Below, in pieces: positions 35,072-44,143 of a stretch of DNA of 64,000 nt (its first letter is position 1; each line of letters opens with the position of its first letter). Under the pieces are notes generated by a model, which was given only the letters and a program-made list of their open reading frames with translations, made no database searches and was not told where the DNA came from. The DNA comes from Pseudomonadota bacterium (GTDB taxonomy: Bacteria > Myxococcota > Myxococcia > Myxococcales > Myxococcaceae): the NCBI GenBank assembly GCA_023426545.1, contig JAFAAN010000052.1:1-64000 (forward strand). Reading direction: 5' to 3'. Position numbers and translations under genes: made by a program.

Positions 35072-36778
35072 GTGCGTCTGTTCAAAGCCATCCTCCTGCT
35101 GATGCTGGTCGTGGGCGTCGTCCCCACGCTGATGGTGGGGTGGCTCTCCGTCTCCCATACGCGCGAGCTGCTGGTGCGCGACGCGCAGGAGCTGGCGCAG
35201 GAACGCGTCAAGCAGCTCCGCCTCAAGGCCGAAATCCTCCTGGGCGAGCCCACCGACGCGGTGCTGGGGCTGGCCCGCGTCCCCGGCTTCTTCAGCTTGC
35301 CGCTGGAGGCCCAGCAGACGCACCTGGCCTCGGTGCTCAACCAGCGGCGCGAGGTGCTGGCGCTCACCGTGTTCGACGCGGAGGGCCAGCGGCTGCCGGG
35401 GCTGCAGGCCTTCTCCAAGCACGACGTCCCCCCCACCGCGCTGGCCGGCCACGAGGAGCGCGCGCGGGCGCTGCTGAGGAACCTGGAGGGTGTGCGCTAC
35501 GCGGACGTGGTGAAGGACGCCAGCGGCGGCGAGCCGGTGCTGACGCTGGCCTTCCCCGTGGGCGAGCCCGTCCGGGGTTACATCGCCGCGGACCTGTCCC
35601 TTGCGGGCCTGCGGCGCATGCTGGAGCAGGAGCGCGTGGGCAGCACCGGCTTCGTGTACCTGGCGGACCGGCGGGGGCACCTCGTCGCGGGCGGAGGCGG
35701 CATCGCGGACCTCGGTGAGGACGTGGCGCGGCGCGGCCCGGTGGCGCACCTGTTGAAGCAGCTCGAGGGCAAGCCGGACATGGAGATGTTCCACGTCGGC
35801 AACTTCGGCGAGGGACGGGACGCGGTGGTGGCCGCGTACACGGCGCTGCCGGAGCTGGGCTGGGCCATCGTCTCCGAGCAGCCGGTGGAGCACGCCTACC
35901 GCCAGGTGGACACCATGGAGCAGCGCATCCTCCTGGGCCTGGGGGCCGCCATCCTGGTGGCGGTGGTGCTGGCGGCGCTTTTTTCGCGCAACCTCACCCG
36001 GCCGCTCAAGGGCTTCATCAGCGGCGCGCTGGAGCTGGCGCACGGCAAGTTCGGCGTGGAGGTGGACGTCCCACAGAAGAACGAGCTGGGAGAGCTGGCG
36101 CAGACGTTCAACTACATGAGCAAGCAGCTGCTCGCGTACGACCTGGAGAACCGCGGCCTCTACGAGAGCCTGGAGAAGGGTTACCTGGAGACCATCGTCG
36201 CGCTGGCGAACTCCATCGACTCGAAGGACGCGTACACCCGCGGCCACAGCCAGCGCGTGGGCGACGTCTCCGTGCAGATTGGCCGGGAGATGAACCTCAC
36301 CGAGCGCGAGCTGCGGCAGCTCCAGTACGGCGGCATCCTCCACGACATCGGCAAGATTGGCATCGTGGAGTCCATCCTCTGCAAGCAGTCGCGGCTGACC
36401 GACCAGGAGATGGCCATCATGCGCGAGCACCCGGCCATCGGTGACGCCATCATCGGCCCGGTGAGCTTCCTGGGCGCGGTGCGCGCCTGCGTCCGCCACC
36501 ACCACGAGCGCTGGGACGGCACCGGCTACCCGGACAAGCTCCAGGGCGAGGACATCCCCTTGCTGGCCCGCATCGTCGCGTGCGCGGACACCTTCGACGC
36601 CTGCACCTCCACCCGGCCGTACCAGAAGGCCATGCCGCTGGAGAAGGCGATGGAAATCCTCGACAACCTCAGCGGCGCCCAGTTGGACCCGCAGGTGGTC
36701 CAGGCGCTGAAGCAGGTGCTCGCGAAGCAGGGGGTGCGGCTGGAAGGTCACCGGCTGCCCGTGAAGCTCGCCTCCTGA
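35072..36778 (+). CDS. Membrane HD-GYP phosphodiesterase with periplasmic sensor and HAMP
   Basis: 568 residues from GTG 35072. Membrane helix about 5-24; a 250-residue extracytoplasmic sensor region of Cache type; membrane helix about 283-303; HAMP about 304-357; HD-GYP about 365-555 with HDIGKIGI (HD about 425) and HHHERWDGTGYP (GYP about 485), all metal ligands present. Predicted to hydrolyse cyclic di-GMP in response to an envelope signal. Last of the FecR/LysM/HD-GYP set. Confidence 0.93.
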   Translation: MRLFKAILLLMLVVGVVPTLMVGWLSVSHTRELLVRDAQELAQERVKQLRLKAEILLGEPTDAVLGLARVPGFFSLPLEAQQTHLASVLNQRREVLALTVFDAEGQRLPGLQAFSKHDVPPTALAGHEERARALLRNLEGVRYADVVKDASGGEPVLTLAFPVGEPVRGYIAADLSLAGLRRMLEQERVGSTGFVYLADRRGHLVAGGGGIADLGEDVARRGPVAHLLKQLEGKPDMEMFHVGNFGEGRDAVVAAYTALPELGWAIVSEQPVEHAYRQVDTMEQRILLGLGAAILVAVVLAALFSRNLTRPLKGFISGALELAHGKFGVEVDVPQKNELGELAQTFNYMSKQLLAYDLENRGLYESLEKGYLETIVALANSIDSKDAYTRGHSQRVGDVSVQIGREMNLTERELRQLQYGGILHDIGKIGIVESILCKQSRLTDQEMAIMREHPAIGDAIIGPVSFLGAVRACVRHHHERWDGTGYPDKLQGEDIPLLARIVACADTFDACTSTRPYQKAMPLEKAMEILDNLSGAQLDPQVVQALKQVLAKQGVRLEGHRLPVKLAS

Positions 36779-36834
36779 AGCCAGAAGGATGGTAGGGAGC
36801 ACGCCGGACTGTTGAAACGCTGGAAGGTGAAACG

Positions 36835-37173
36835 TTGAGCTTCTGGGACCGCATCAAGCCCACCCCCCAAGCCGCCACCGCGACGGACGCGCGCCTGTCC
36901 TCGGACGGCACCCGTCTGGAGCTGACGTGGGACGACGGCGTGAAGACGAGCGCCTCCGCGCAGGTGCTGCGCCAGCAGTGCCCCTGCGCCGCGTGCGTGG
37001 ACGAGTGGACGAACAAGCGGACGCTGGACCCGTCGAAGGTCCCCGCCGACCTCCGCATCCAGCAACTGCAGCCCGTGGGTAACTACGCGCTGGCCTTCAT
37101 CTTCAGCGACGGCCACACCACCGGCATCTACCCCTGGAAGCTGCTGCGCGACGTCACCCAGCCCGCCACCTGA
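36835..37173 (+). CDS. DUF971 family protein
   Basis: 112 residues from TTG 36835; GGAAGG lies nine bases before it and no ATG is close. DUF971 corresponds to the N-terminal domain of gamma-butyrobetaine hydroxylase-like proteins: LELTWDDG, LRQQCPCAACVDEWT, GNYALAFIFSDGHTTGIYPW. The CPCAAC cluster could bind metal. Stand-alone bacterial versions are linked to iron-sulfur biology in some species; the role here is unknown. A kinase gene follows after 32 bases. Confidence 0.88.
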   Translation: MSFWDRIKPTPQAATATDARLSSDGTRLELTWDDGVKTSASAQVLRQQCPCAACVDEWTNKRTLDPSKVPADLRIQQLQPVGNYALAFIFSDGHTTGIYPWKLLRDVTQPAT

Positions 37174-37205
37174 TTCGGTGAGGGTCACCTCGGCCTGGAG
37201 GCCCC

Positions 37206-39071
37206 GTGAACGAACGCTACCGGCTCGTCCGGCCGCTGGCCGCAGGAGGGATGGCGGAGCTCTTCCTCGGCGTGGCGCGCGGCGCGGAGGGCTTCGAGCG
37301 CCCGGTGGCCATCAAGCGGGTGTTGCCACACCTGGCGCGCGAGCCCGACATCGCGCGCATGTTCCTGGCCGAGGCGCGGCTGTCCACGCTGCTCCAGCAC
37401 CAGAACATCGCCACCGTCTACGACGTGGGCCAGGGCCCCGAGGGGCTCTTCCTGGTGATGGAGTTGGTGGACGGCTGGGACCTGGGCGTGTTGCTGCGCA
37501 CGACCGCGCACCGGGGACTTCGCTTCCCGCCGCATCTGGCCGCCTTCGTCGTCCACCAGTGCCTGGCGGGGCTCGGCCATGCCTACCGGAAGGTGCATGA
37601 CGGACGGCCGGTGATGGTGGCCCACCGGGACGTCTCCCCCTCCAACATCCTCGTGTCGCGCGAGGGCGAGGTAAAGCTGGCGGACTTCGGCATCGCGAAG
37701 ATGGCCGGGCCTGCGCAGACCGAGCCCGGCGTCTTCCGCGGGAAGGAGGCCTACAGCGCGCCCGAGGTGCTGCGCGGAGCGCCGGCGACCGCCGCGAGCG
37801 ACCAGTTCTCTCTGGGCATCGTGTTCTACGAGCTGCTCACGGGGCGCCATCCGTTTCGCGCCGAAGAGAGTGCGAGCGCGGTGGCACACGCCATCCTCAC
37901 GCGCCCGGTAGCGCCGCCACCGGACGTGCCCGCGCCGCTCGCTGGCGCGGTGATGCGGATGCTGGCCACCACGCCAGGAGAACGCTTCCCCTCCCCCGAG
38001 TCACTGAGTGACGGCTTCGCCCGGTGGCTCGCGCAGACGGGCCAGCCCGCGACCTCGCAGGCGCTGGCCGCCTTCATGCGCGAGCTGGAGTTGCCTCCGA
38101 CGCTCCGTGAGCAGGCTGAAGCGGCCGAACCCGCCGCCCTGCACGAGACGCCCGCCCGGGTCCACGCAGGTTCGCCCCCCTCTGCCACAGACGCCGGGGG
38201 GCACGTGAAACCCGCGAGCCCGGGAGTGGGGCCGCCCATGCCGGCCATGAACCCCACCGGCAACGCCAGCGTGACACCTCTGAGCATGTCGCGCACCGCG
38301 CAGGGCTCGCCCCTGGCATCCGCCACCGAACCGGAAGAGGAGCCCCTCTCCCTGCCGGGCGGCGCGGCCCTCAGCATCAGCGGGCGAATGGTGCATCACT
38401 GCGCCGGTTGCGGTCAGGTGCTGCCCGGGCCAAACGCGCCCTGCGGCCACTGTGGAACCCGGGCATCGCTGGCACCGGGCTCGGGGGGCCGCCCCGCCAC
38501 ACCGTCAGCGGCCTCGTCCGCGACGGGCCACCTCGTTCCGTCCCCCGGATACGAGCTTTCGGTGCAGCAGACGCTCGCGGAGAGCGTTCCGCAGTCATTC
38601 TCCGCAGCGGGCGTGAAGAGCGTGCTCCACACCGCCGCGGACGCGCTGGAGTTGGAGGAGCGCCCGCGTCCACCGGCGAGCGACTGGCCCGATGAGACCT
38701 CCGGCGCGTGGCGCTCGCGGGTGAAACGGATAGGGGCGCTGCTCGCCGTGCTGGCGCTGCTGGGCGGTGGTCTCTGGCTGTGGCCTCAGCGCTCCACCCT
38801 GCTCATCCAGGTGCTGTCCGCCACGGGGCTCCGCCTGTCGGCCCCGACGCTCAGCGTCGAGAGCGAGCCCTCCGGCGCCACCGTCTGGATGGGTGACACG
38901 GCCCTGGGGACGACGCCGCTGCGGCTCGACAACCGCTTCCCGCAGGAGCGCGTGCCCATCCAGGTACGCCTCAAGGGCTACCGCACCTGGAAGGGCACGT
39001 TCGCTGGCGGCGAGGCCGCGCACCTCGACGTGAAGCTGAAGCGCGCAGCACGCTCCACGTCCCAGGAGTGA
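37206..39071 (+). CDS. Membrane Ser/Thr protein kinase with zinc ribbon and PEGA domain
   Basis: 621 residues from GTG 37206. The kinase domain is at about 5-270: glycine loop LAAGGMAELFLG, Lys 37 (VAIKRVLPHL), HRDVSPSNILV, ADFGIAK, APEVLRGAPATAASDQFSLG, so it should be active. A Pro/Ala-rich linker holds a Cys-rich ribbon (HHCAGCGQVLP...CGHCGTRA, about 398-420). One membrane helix at about 508-525 is followed by an extracytoplasmic PEGA domain (ESEPSGATVWMGDTALGTTP, YRTWKG). One of two such kinases in the window. Confidence 0.92.
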   Translation: MNERYRLVRPLAAGGMAELFLGVARGAEGFERPVAIKRVLPHLAREPDIARMFLAEARLSTLLQHQNIATVYDVGQGPEGLFLVMELVDGWDLGVLLRTTAHRGLRFPPHLAAFVVHQCLAGLGHAYRKVHDGRPVMVAHRDVSPSNILVSREGEVKLADFGIAKMAGPAQTEPGVFRGKEAYSAPEVLRGAPATAASDQFSLGIVFYELLTGRHPFRAEESASAVAHAILTRPVAPPPDVPAPLAGAVMRMLATTPGERFPSPESLSDGFARWLAQTGQPATSQALAAFMRELELPPTLREQAEAAEPAALHETPARVHAGSPPSATDAGGHVKPASPGVGPPMPAMNPTGNASVTPLSMSRTAQGSPLASATEPEEEPLSLPGGAALSISGRMVHHCAGCGQVLPGPNAPCGHCGTRASLAPGSGGRPATPSAASSATGHLVPSPGYELSVQQTLAESVPQSFSAAGVKSVLHTAADALELEERPRPPASDWPDETSGAWRSRVKRIGALLAVLALLGGGLWLWPQRSTLLIQVLSATGLRLSAPTLSVESEPSGATVWMGDTALGTTPLRLDNRFPQERVPIQVRLKGYRTWKGTFAGGEAAHLDVKLKRAARSTSQE

Positions 39072-39092
39072 CACATCAACGCGGAGCGCGCC

Positions 39093-39614
39093 TCACTTCA
39101 CCAGACGCAGGTGACCACGGCGCGGCGGCGGCGGCTCGTCCGGCGGCCCATCCGTGGGAGGGGCCTCGGAGGGAGGCTCGTCACGCCGCTCCCCCTGCAC
39201 CTCGCGTAGGAAGGTCCGCGGGCGCTCCGCGGCGGCCGGCGCGGGCGCGACGGGCAGCGGCTGGGCCGGACGTGCCGGCGCGGTCTGCTGGAGCAGCTCC
39301 GGCGGCATGTCCTCCGGGTACATCCAGAACTCCTTCGTCACATGGCTGGCGATGGCGAACAACGCCGACCACGGCACCGCGATGGTGAAGCGCGAGCCGG
39401 AGAAGCTCAGCGTGGAGCGGATGCCCCACTCCCCCACCGTCAGGTCGGGCGGATCGAAGCGGTAGGAGAGATTGAGGCGCAGGTGGGCCTCCCCCTTGAC
39501 GGAGGCTGGGACGAGCACGCCCGGACGACGCGCGTCCAGGTGAATCATCACCATGCCCTGGTCCAGCGCGGCCAGCAGCCGCTCCTTCTTGTCGAGAACC
39601 TTCTTGTCGTCCAT
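39093..39614 (-). CDS. sspB: SspB-type ClpXP adaptor
   Basis: 173 residues from ATG 39614. The N-terminal 110 residues match the SspB substrate-binding fold: MVMIHLDARRPGVLVPASVKG, HLRLNLSYRF, FTIAVPWSALFAI. A Pro/Ala/Glu-rich linker of about 50 residues leads to a basic tail RRGHLRLVK, close to the ClpX-binding tail of E. coli SspB (ending LRVVK). The protein would tether tmRNA-tagged proteins to ClpXP. Its gene lies 33 bases after smpB on the same strand, and the tmRNA gene is in the same window. Confidence 0.88.
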   Translation of the reverse strand: MDDKKVLDKKERLLAALDQGMVMIHLDARRPGVLVPASVKGEAHLRLNLSYRFDPPDLTVGEWGIRSTLSFSGSRFTIAVPWSALFAIASHVTKEFWMYPEDMPPELLQQTAPARPAQPLPVAPAPAAAERPRTFLREVQGERRDEPPSEAPPTDGPPDEPPPPRRGHLRLVK

Positions 39615-39647
39615 CGGTGTACGGCGAGAGAACTTCGGGCGCCCCAC

Positions 39648-40136
39648 TCAACGTCGGCGCATCGCCCGGTCCATCTCCCGCTTCGTCTCCCGCTCCTTGA
39701 TGTCGTGGCGCCGGTCCTCGTGCGTCTTGCCCCGGCAGAGCCCCAGCTCCACCTTGGCACGCCCTTTCCTGAAGTACAGCACAAGCGGGATGATGGAATA
39801 ACCCCGCTCACGCACCTTCGCCGCCCACCGGTCGATTTCTCCTCGGTGCAGCAACAACTTCCGGCTTCGAGTCGGCGTGTGGTCGAAGAAGCTCGCCGCC
39901 TTGTAGGAGCCGATGTTCGCGTTGAGGAGGAACAGCTCGTCCCCTTTGGGGAGCGCGTAGGCATCCGAGAGATTGGCGATTCCGTCTCGCAGCGACTTCA
40001 CTTCACTCCCTGTCAACGCCAGCCCGGCCTCCAGCTTTTCGTCGACCGTGTAGTCGAACCGCGCACGACGGTTTTCCGCGATGACCTTCACGCCGGGCTC
40101 GCTGCCCACTCCCTTCGCCTTCCCTCCGGATGTCAT
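39648..40136 (-). CDS. smpB: SsrA-binding protein SmpB
   Basis: 162 residues, normal size. Required partner of tmRNA. Motifs: ENRRARFDYTVDEKLEAGL, LTGSEVKSLRDG, ANIGSYKAASFFDH, KLLLHRGEI, KVELGLCRGKTHEDRR with the basic tail that enters the mRNA channel (DIKERETKREMDRAMRR). The start overlaps panC's stop as ATGA. Confidence 0.97.
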   Translation of the reverse strand: MTSGGKAKGVGSEPGVKVIAENRRARFDYTVDEKLEAGLALTGSEVKSLRDGIANLSDAYALPKGDELFLLNANIGSYKAASFFDHTPTRSRKLLLHRGEIDRWAAKVRERGYSIIPLVLYFRKGRAKVELGLCRGKTHEDRRHDIKERETKREMDRAMRRR

Positions 40137-41011
40137 ACGCGTCCCACGCTCTCCTCACCACCCAATGCCATGTTGTCGATGAGGCGCGTCGTGCCACTGA
40201 AGGCCGCGACGAGCAACCGGCCATGCTGCCCGGGCTCCACCGAAGCCAGCGGCGTCAACCGCTCCGCATCCACCAGCTCCACGTAGTCTTCCCGTAGCCC
40301 GGCCGCCTCCAATTCGCGCCGGACGGCCCCCACCAGGGCGCCTGCTTCCCGCACGCCCGTGCGAAGGAGCGCCTGGGCGGCGTAGAGCCCCCTGGAGAGA
40401 GACAGCGCCCGCTGCCGCTCCTCATGAGACAGGTAGGCATTCCGGCTGCTCATCGCCAGGCCATCCGACTCACGCACGGTGGGCATGCCGACGATGTCCG
40501 CCCCCAGGTGCAGGTCCCGGTTGAGGGCCCGGATGACCTGGAGCTGTTGGTAGTCCTTCTCGCCGAACAGCGCCACGTCCGGCCGGAACAGCGTCAGGAG
40601 CTGGGTGACGATGGTGGCCACCCCGCGGAAGTGCCCCGGGCGCCGGGCGCCGCACAGGCCCTGGCTGACGTCCGTCACCTCCACGTAGGTCTGATAGCCC
40701 GGCGGATACATCACCTCGGGCCCCTGGGGCGCGAAGACGGCCTGCGCGCCGGCGCTGGCGCACTTGGCCACATCCCCGTCGAAGTCGCGGGGGTAGCGCG
40801 ACAGGTCCTCGCGGGGCCCGAACTGCGTGGGGTTGACGAAGATGGACACGGCCACCGCGTCGGCGCGGCGGCGGCCCTCGCGAATGAGCGAGAGATGACC
40901 TTCGTGCAGGTAGCCCATGGTGGGCACCAGCGCGAGCTGGCGCCCTTCCCGGCGCAGGCCCGCCGTCCAATCCTTCACGTCAGCCACGGTTCTCAGGACG
41001 GCGGGCGCCAT
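40133..41011 (-). CDS. panC: Pantothenate synthetase
   Basis: 292 residues. Joins pantoate and beta-alanine with ATP to make pantothenate. Nucleotidyltransferase motif PTMGYLHEGHLSLI (HxGH), SIFVNPTQFGPREDLSRYP, FGEKDYQQ and MSSRNAYLSHEERQRA (KMSKS-like position) are intact. Two bases after panB; the stop overlaps smpB's ATG. No panD in the window. Confidence 0.96.
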   Translation of the reverse strand: MAPAVLRTVADVKDWTAGLRREGRQLALVPTMGYLHEGHLSLIREGRRRADAVAVSIFVNPTQFGPREDLSRYPRDFDGDVAKCASAGAQAVFAPQGPEVMYPPGYQTYVEVTDVSQGLCGARRPGHFRGVATIVTQLLTLFRPDVALFGEKDYQQLQVIRALNRDLHLGADIVGMPTVRESDGLAMSSRNAYLSHEERQRALSLSRGLYAAQALLRTGVREAGALVGAVRRELEAAGLREDYVELVDAERLTPLASVEPGQHGRLLVAAFSGTTRLIDNMALGGEESVGRV

Positions 41012-41013
41012 GA

Positions 41014-41922
41014 CTACGCGGGTCTCCCGTACACGGGCCCCAGCTTCTCGGACTCAGGGGGCGCGGACGGCTCGACCCGAGGCGCCGGAGCCCCGGCCGC
41101 CAGGCGGATGTTCTTGTTCGCCTTGAAGGAGTGCTCCTCGTCCGGGAAGGCCCCCGTACGGACCTCCGCGAAGTAGGTGCCGGCGGCCTCGGTGATCGAG
41201 CCGTGCAGGTTCGCGTAGCGCTTGACGAACTTGGGCTTGAAGTCCGGGTTCATCCCCAGCAGGTCGTAGCAGACGAGCACCTGACCATCGCACTCCACCC
41301 CCGCGCCGATGCCGATGGTGGGAATGGACAGGCGCTGCGTCACCGTGCGCGCCAGATCCATGGGCACGCCTTCCAGCACCACCGCGTAGGCACCAGCCTG
41401 CTCCAGGGCCAGCGCATCATCCAGAATCTGCCGCGCCTGGTCCTCGCCGCGGCCCTGCACGACGTAGCCGCCCATCTTGTGGACGGACTGCGGCGTCAAT
41501 CCCAGGTGCCCCATGACAGGGATGCTGGCGCGGACGATGGCGCGCACCGTGTCCGCGAACTCGGCGCCGCCCTCCAGCTTGATGCTGCCGGCGCCGCCCT
41601 CCGCCACCAGCCGGCCGGCGTTGCGGACCGCTTCCTGGGGCGACACCTGGTAGCTCATGAAAGGCAGGTCCGCCACGACGTGCGCCCTGCGCGCGCCGCG
41701 CGAGACCGCGGCCGTGTGATAGACCATCTGGTCCATGGTCACGGGCAACGTGGAGTCATGGCCCTGGATGACCATGCCCAACGAGTCGCCTACCAGCAGC
41801 ACGTCCGCGCCCGCATCCTCCAGGATGTGGGCGAACGTGGCGTCGTAGGCAGTGACCATGCAGATCTTCTGACCGAGCTGCTTGAAGCGCTTCAGCGTGG
41901 GGATGGTGACCTTGTCCTTCAC
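41014..41922 (-). CDS. panB: 3-methyl-2-oxobutanoate hydroxymethyltransferase
   Basis: 302 residues. First committed step to pantoate. Signatures: MVTAYDATFAHILEDAG, LLVGDSLGMVIQGHDSTLPV, PVMGHLGLTPQSVH, IPTIGIGAGVECDGQVLV. The last 35 residues are a Pro/Ala-rich tail beyond the usual end. First gene of panB-panC-smpB-sspB. Confidence 0.96.
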   Translation of the reverse strand: MKDKVTIPTLKRFKQLGQKICMVTAYDATFAHILEDAGADVLLVGDSLGMVIQGHDSTLPVTMDQMVYHTAAVSRGARRAHVVADLPFMSYQVSPQEAVRNAGRLVAEGGAGSIKLEGGAEFADTVRAIVRASIPVMGHLGLTPQSVHKMGGYVVQGRGEDQARQILDDALALEQAGAYAVVLEGVPMDLARTVTQRLSIPTIGIGAGVECDGQVLVCYDLLGMNPDFKPKFVKRYANLHGSITEAAGTYFAEVRTGAFPDEEHSFKANKNIRLAAGAPAPRVEPSAPPESEKLGPVYGRPA

Positions 41923-42084
41923 GGTTCACCTCCTATGGCTACGGGTTGAACGGCCTCACGGGCCCATTCGCGCCTCGCCGTCCGCTGGGGATCGCCGGGA
42001 GCCCTGGGCCCGCCACCGCACTCTAACGCCCCCGCGCCTGCCGTGGGGGCATTGAAGGCGGGCGTCCCAACGGGAGCCCGGCTT

Positions 42085-42729
42085 TCAGCCCCGGCGGGAG
42101 GCCTTCGGAACGTAGTGATGTGTCCCCGGCTTCGCGTTTCGGATGGTGGCAAGCAGGTCTTCCCTGTCTGCCTCGACATTCACGAAATCAATATCCGAGG
42201 TATCCACGACCAGGAGCGGCGTGTCCGTGTAGCGGAAGAAGAAGTTGTTGTAGGCGTGGACGAGCCCCTCCAGGTAGGCGGAGTCGAACTTGCGCTCGAA
42301 CTCCCGGCCGCGCTTCTTGATGCGGTGCAGGAGCACGTCCAGGCGGGCCTGGAGATAGATGACCAGGTCCGGCTTGGCCACGCGGGGCCCGAGCGCCTCG
42401 AAGACGCGCTCGTAGAGAGCGAGTTCGTGCGCGTCCAGGTTGAGGTGCGCGAAGATGCGGTCCTTGGCGAACAGGTAGTCGCTGACCGTCATCGAGCTGA
42501 AGAGCTCCTGCTGGAAGAGCTCCTGCTGCTGCCGGAAGCGAGAGAGCAGGAAGAAGATCTGCGTCTGGAACGCGAACTTCTGCCGGTCCGTGTAGAAGTT
42601 GGAGAGGAAGGGGTTTTCCTCGACCACTTCGAGGATGCGCCGTCCTGACAGACGCTCCGCGAGGATGTTCGAGAGGCTTGTCTTGCCCACGCCAATGGGC
42701 CCTTCCACCACGATATACCGGTAGTCCAT
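42085..42729 (-). CDS. Deoxynucleoside kinase
   Basis: 214 residues from ATG 42729; longer in-frame starts run into the spacer. P-loop GPIGVGKTSLSN, ENPFLSNFYTDRQKFAFQTQ and KDRIFAHLNLD belong to the dNK/dGK/dCK family; the LID region KKRGREFE is seen near residue 155. It phosphorylates deoxynucleosides for salvage. Family members are well known in Gram-positives and animals; substrate preference cannot be told from the sequence. 162 bases of spacer lie before panB's start. Confidence 0.9.
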   Translation of the reverse strand: MDYRYIVVEGPIGVGKTSLSNILAERLSGRRILEVVEENPFLSNFYTDRQKFAFQTQIFFLLSRFRQQQELFQQELFSSMTVSDYLFAKDRIFAHLNLDAHELALYERVFEALGPRVAKPDLVIYLQARLDVLLHRIKKRGREFERKFDSAYLEGLVHAYNNFFFRYTDTPLLVVDTSDIDFVNVEADREDLLATIRNAKPGTHHYVPKASRRG

Positions 42730-42937
42730 CCGCCCGAGGCCTCCCGCCCGCGGAATGCGCGTTGAGACCACGCGCACGAGACATCGCGCGAAGGCGCGGC
42801 CACGCACGCGGGCGGATAACACATCATGGCCGCTGGAATCCGGCAATTTTCCACGAGCCCACCTCCCTTGACGCTCCGAGGAGCATCCCCTACGGTCCGC
42901 GCGACTTCTTGGTGTGCGCGCGGGGTGGTCTCCGGAC

Positions 42938-43219
42938 ATGAGCGGCAGGCAACGGGCGAAGACAGTGGTGCGGCTGGAAGAGGCCCGCCAGAGCACGCCC
43001 CCCCAGCAGCGCGCCCCCACCCCTCCCGTGGAGCCGGATCCGCTCTATGGCGTGGTGCTGCTGAAGACAGCCATGGAGCTGAAGCGTCGGCAGGACGGCA
43101 CGGTGGAGGACATCCTCCGCGGCGTGCTCGCCCGAATGCGCATCCCCGAGGCCGAGTTCTTCGCGTACCTGGAACAGCAGGGCGGCCTGCTCCAGGCCCT
43201 GGGCATGCGCGGGCGCTAG
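42938..43219 (+). CDS. Small conserved-looking protein, function unknown
   Basis: 93 residues from ATG 42938. The first 40 residues are Pro/Arg-rich and disordered; the rest is helical: LYGVVLLKTAMELKRRQDG, DILRGVLARMRIPEAEFFAY. Clear third-position G/C bias supports coding. No family recognised. It diverges from the deoxynucleoside kinase and converges on rsmA. Confidence 0.6.
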   Translation: MSGRQRAKTVVRLEEARQSTPPQQRAPTPPVEPDPLYGVVLLKTAMELKRRQDGTVEDILRGVLARMRIPEAEFFAYLEQQGGLLQALGMRGR

Positions 43220-43283
43220 GAGCGCCCTGCGCTTCCGGCCGGATGCACACGGGCTCCGGCGCCCATCCGTGGGCCCGGGACAC

Positions 43284-44129
43284 CTACGCCGACGGCGGCG
43301 GGGGAGCCACCGGCCCGAGCGCGCGCTCGATGGCCGCGAACTCTTCGGGAGACAGCGTCTCCGCCCGGCGCTGCGGGTCCACGCCCGCCGCCTCCAGGGC
43401 GGCGATGAGCACCTCCGGGGTGCCCAGCGTCGGGTCCGACTTGAGGGAGTTGAGCAGCGTCTTGCGGCGGTGCGCGAAGGACGCCTTCACCACGCGGGTG
43501 AAGCGGGCCTCGTCGATGACAGGCGCGCGCGGCGCCTTCCGGCGCGTCAGCCGGAGCACCGCGGAGTCCACCTTCGGCGGCGGATGGAAGCGCCAGGCCT
43601 CCAGCGTGAGGACGTTCTCCGCGTCGTAGTGCATGCCGAGCAGCACCGTGAGCAGCCCGTAGTCGCGGTTGCCGGGCTCGGCGGCGAGGCGCACCACCAC
43701 CTCCTTCTGCAGCGTGAAGACGGCGCGCGAGACGTGGGCGCGCTGCTCCAGCACGCGGAACAGGATGGGGCTGGTGAGGTGATACGGGAGGTTCCCCGCC
43801 AGCGCGATGTCGGGCGCGCCAGCCACCTCCGCGAAGTCCACCGTGGCGGCATTGCCGGGGACCACGCGCACGCCGGGGATGGCCTCCTTCTCCAGCACCC
43901 TCACCATGTCCCGGTCGCGCTCCACGGCGGTGACGCGAGCTCCGGTGGCGGCCAGGAAGCGCGTGAGGTGCCCCAGGCCCGGGCCCAGCTCCACCACCGG
44001 CTCGTCCGCGCGCAGGTTCAGCGCATCGGCGATGGCCTCCAGGGCGTCCTCGTCCCCGAGGAAGTTCTGCCCCCAGCTGTACTTGGCGCGCAGGCCATGC
44101 CGCTTGAGGATGTCTCTTGGCGATTCCAC
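43284..44129 (-). CDS. rsmA: 16S rRNA adenine-N6 dimethyltransferase
   Basis: 281 residues from GTG 44129. Dimethylates two adenines at the 3' end of 16S rRNA. Motifs: KYSWGQNFL, VVELGPGLGHLT (SAM loop), AGNLPYHLTSPI (NLPY catalytic motif), PPPKVDSAVLRL. C-terminal helical domain present. 14 bases after tsaD. Confidence 0.96.
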   Translation of the reverse strand: MESPRDILKRHGLRAKYSWGQNFLGDEDALEAIADALNLRADEPVVELGPGLGHLTRFLAATGARVTAVERDRDMVRVLEKEAIPGVRVVPGNAATVDFAEVAGAPDIALAGNLPYHLTSPILFRVLEQRAHVSRAVFTLQKEVVVRLAAEPGNRDYGLLTVLLGMHYDAENVLTLEAWRFHPPPKVDSAVLRLTRRKAPRAPVIDEARFTRVVKASFAHRRKTLLNSLKSDPTLGTPEVLIAALEAAGVDPQRRAETLSPEEFAAIERALGPVAPPPPSA

Positions 44130-44143
44130 CCGTCTGCTCCCCT

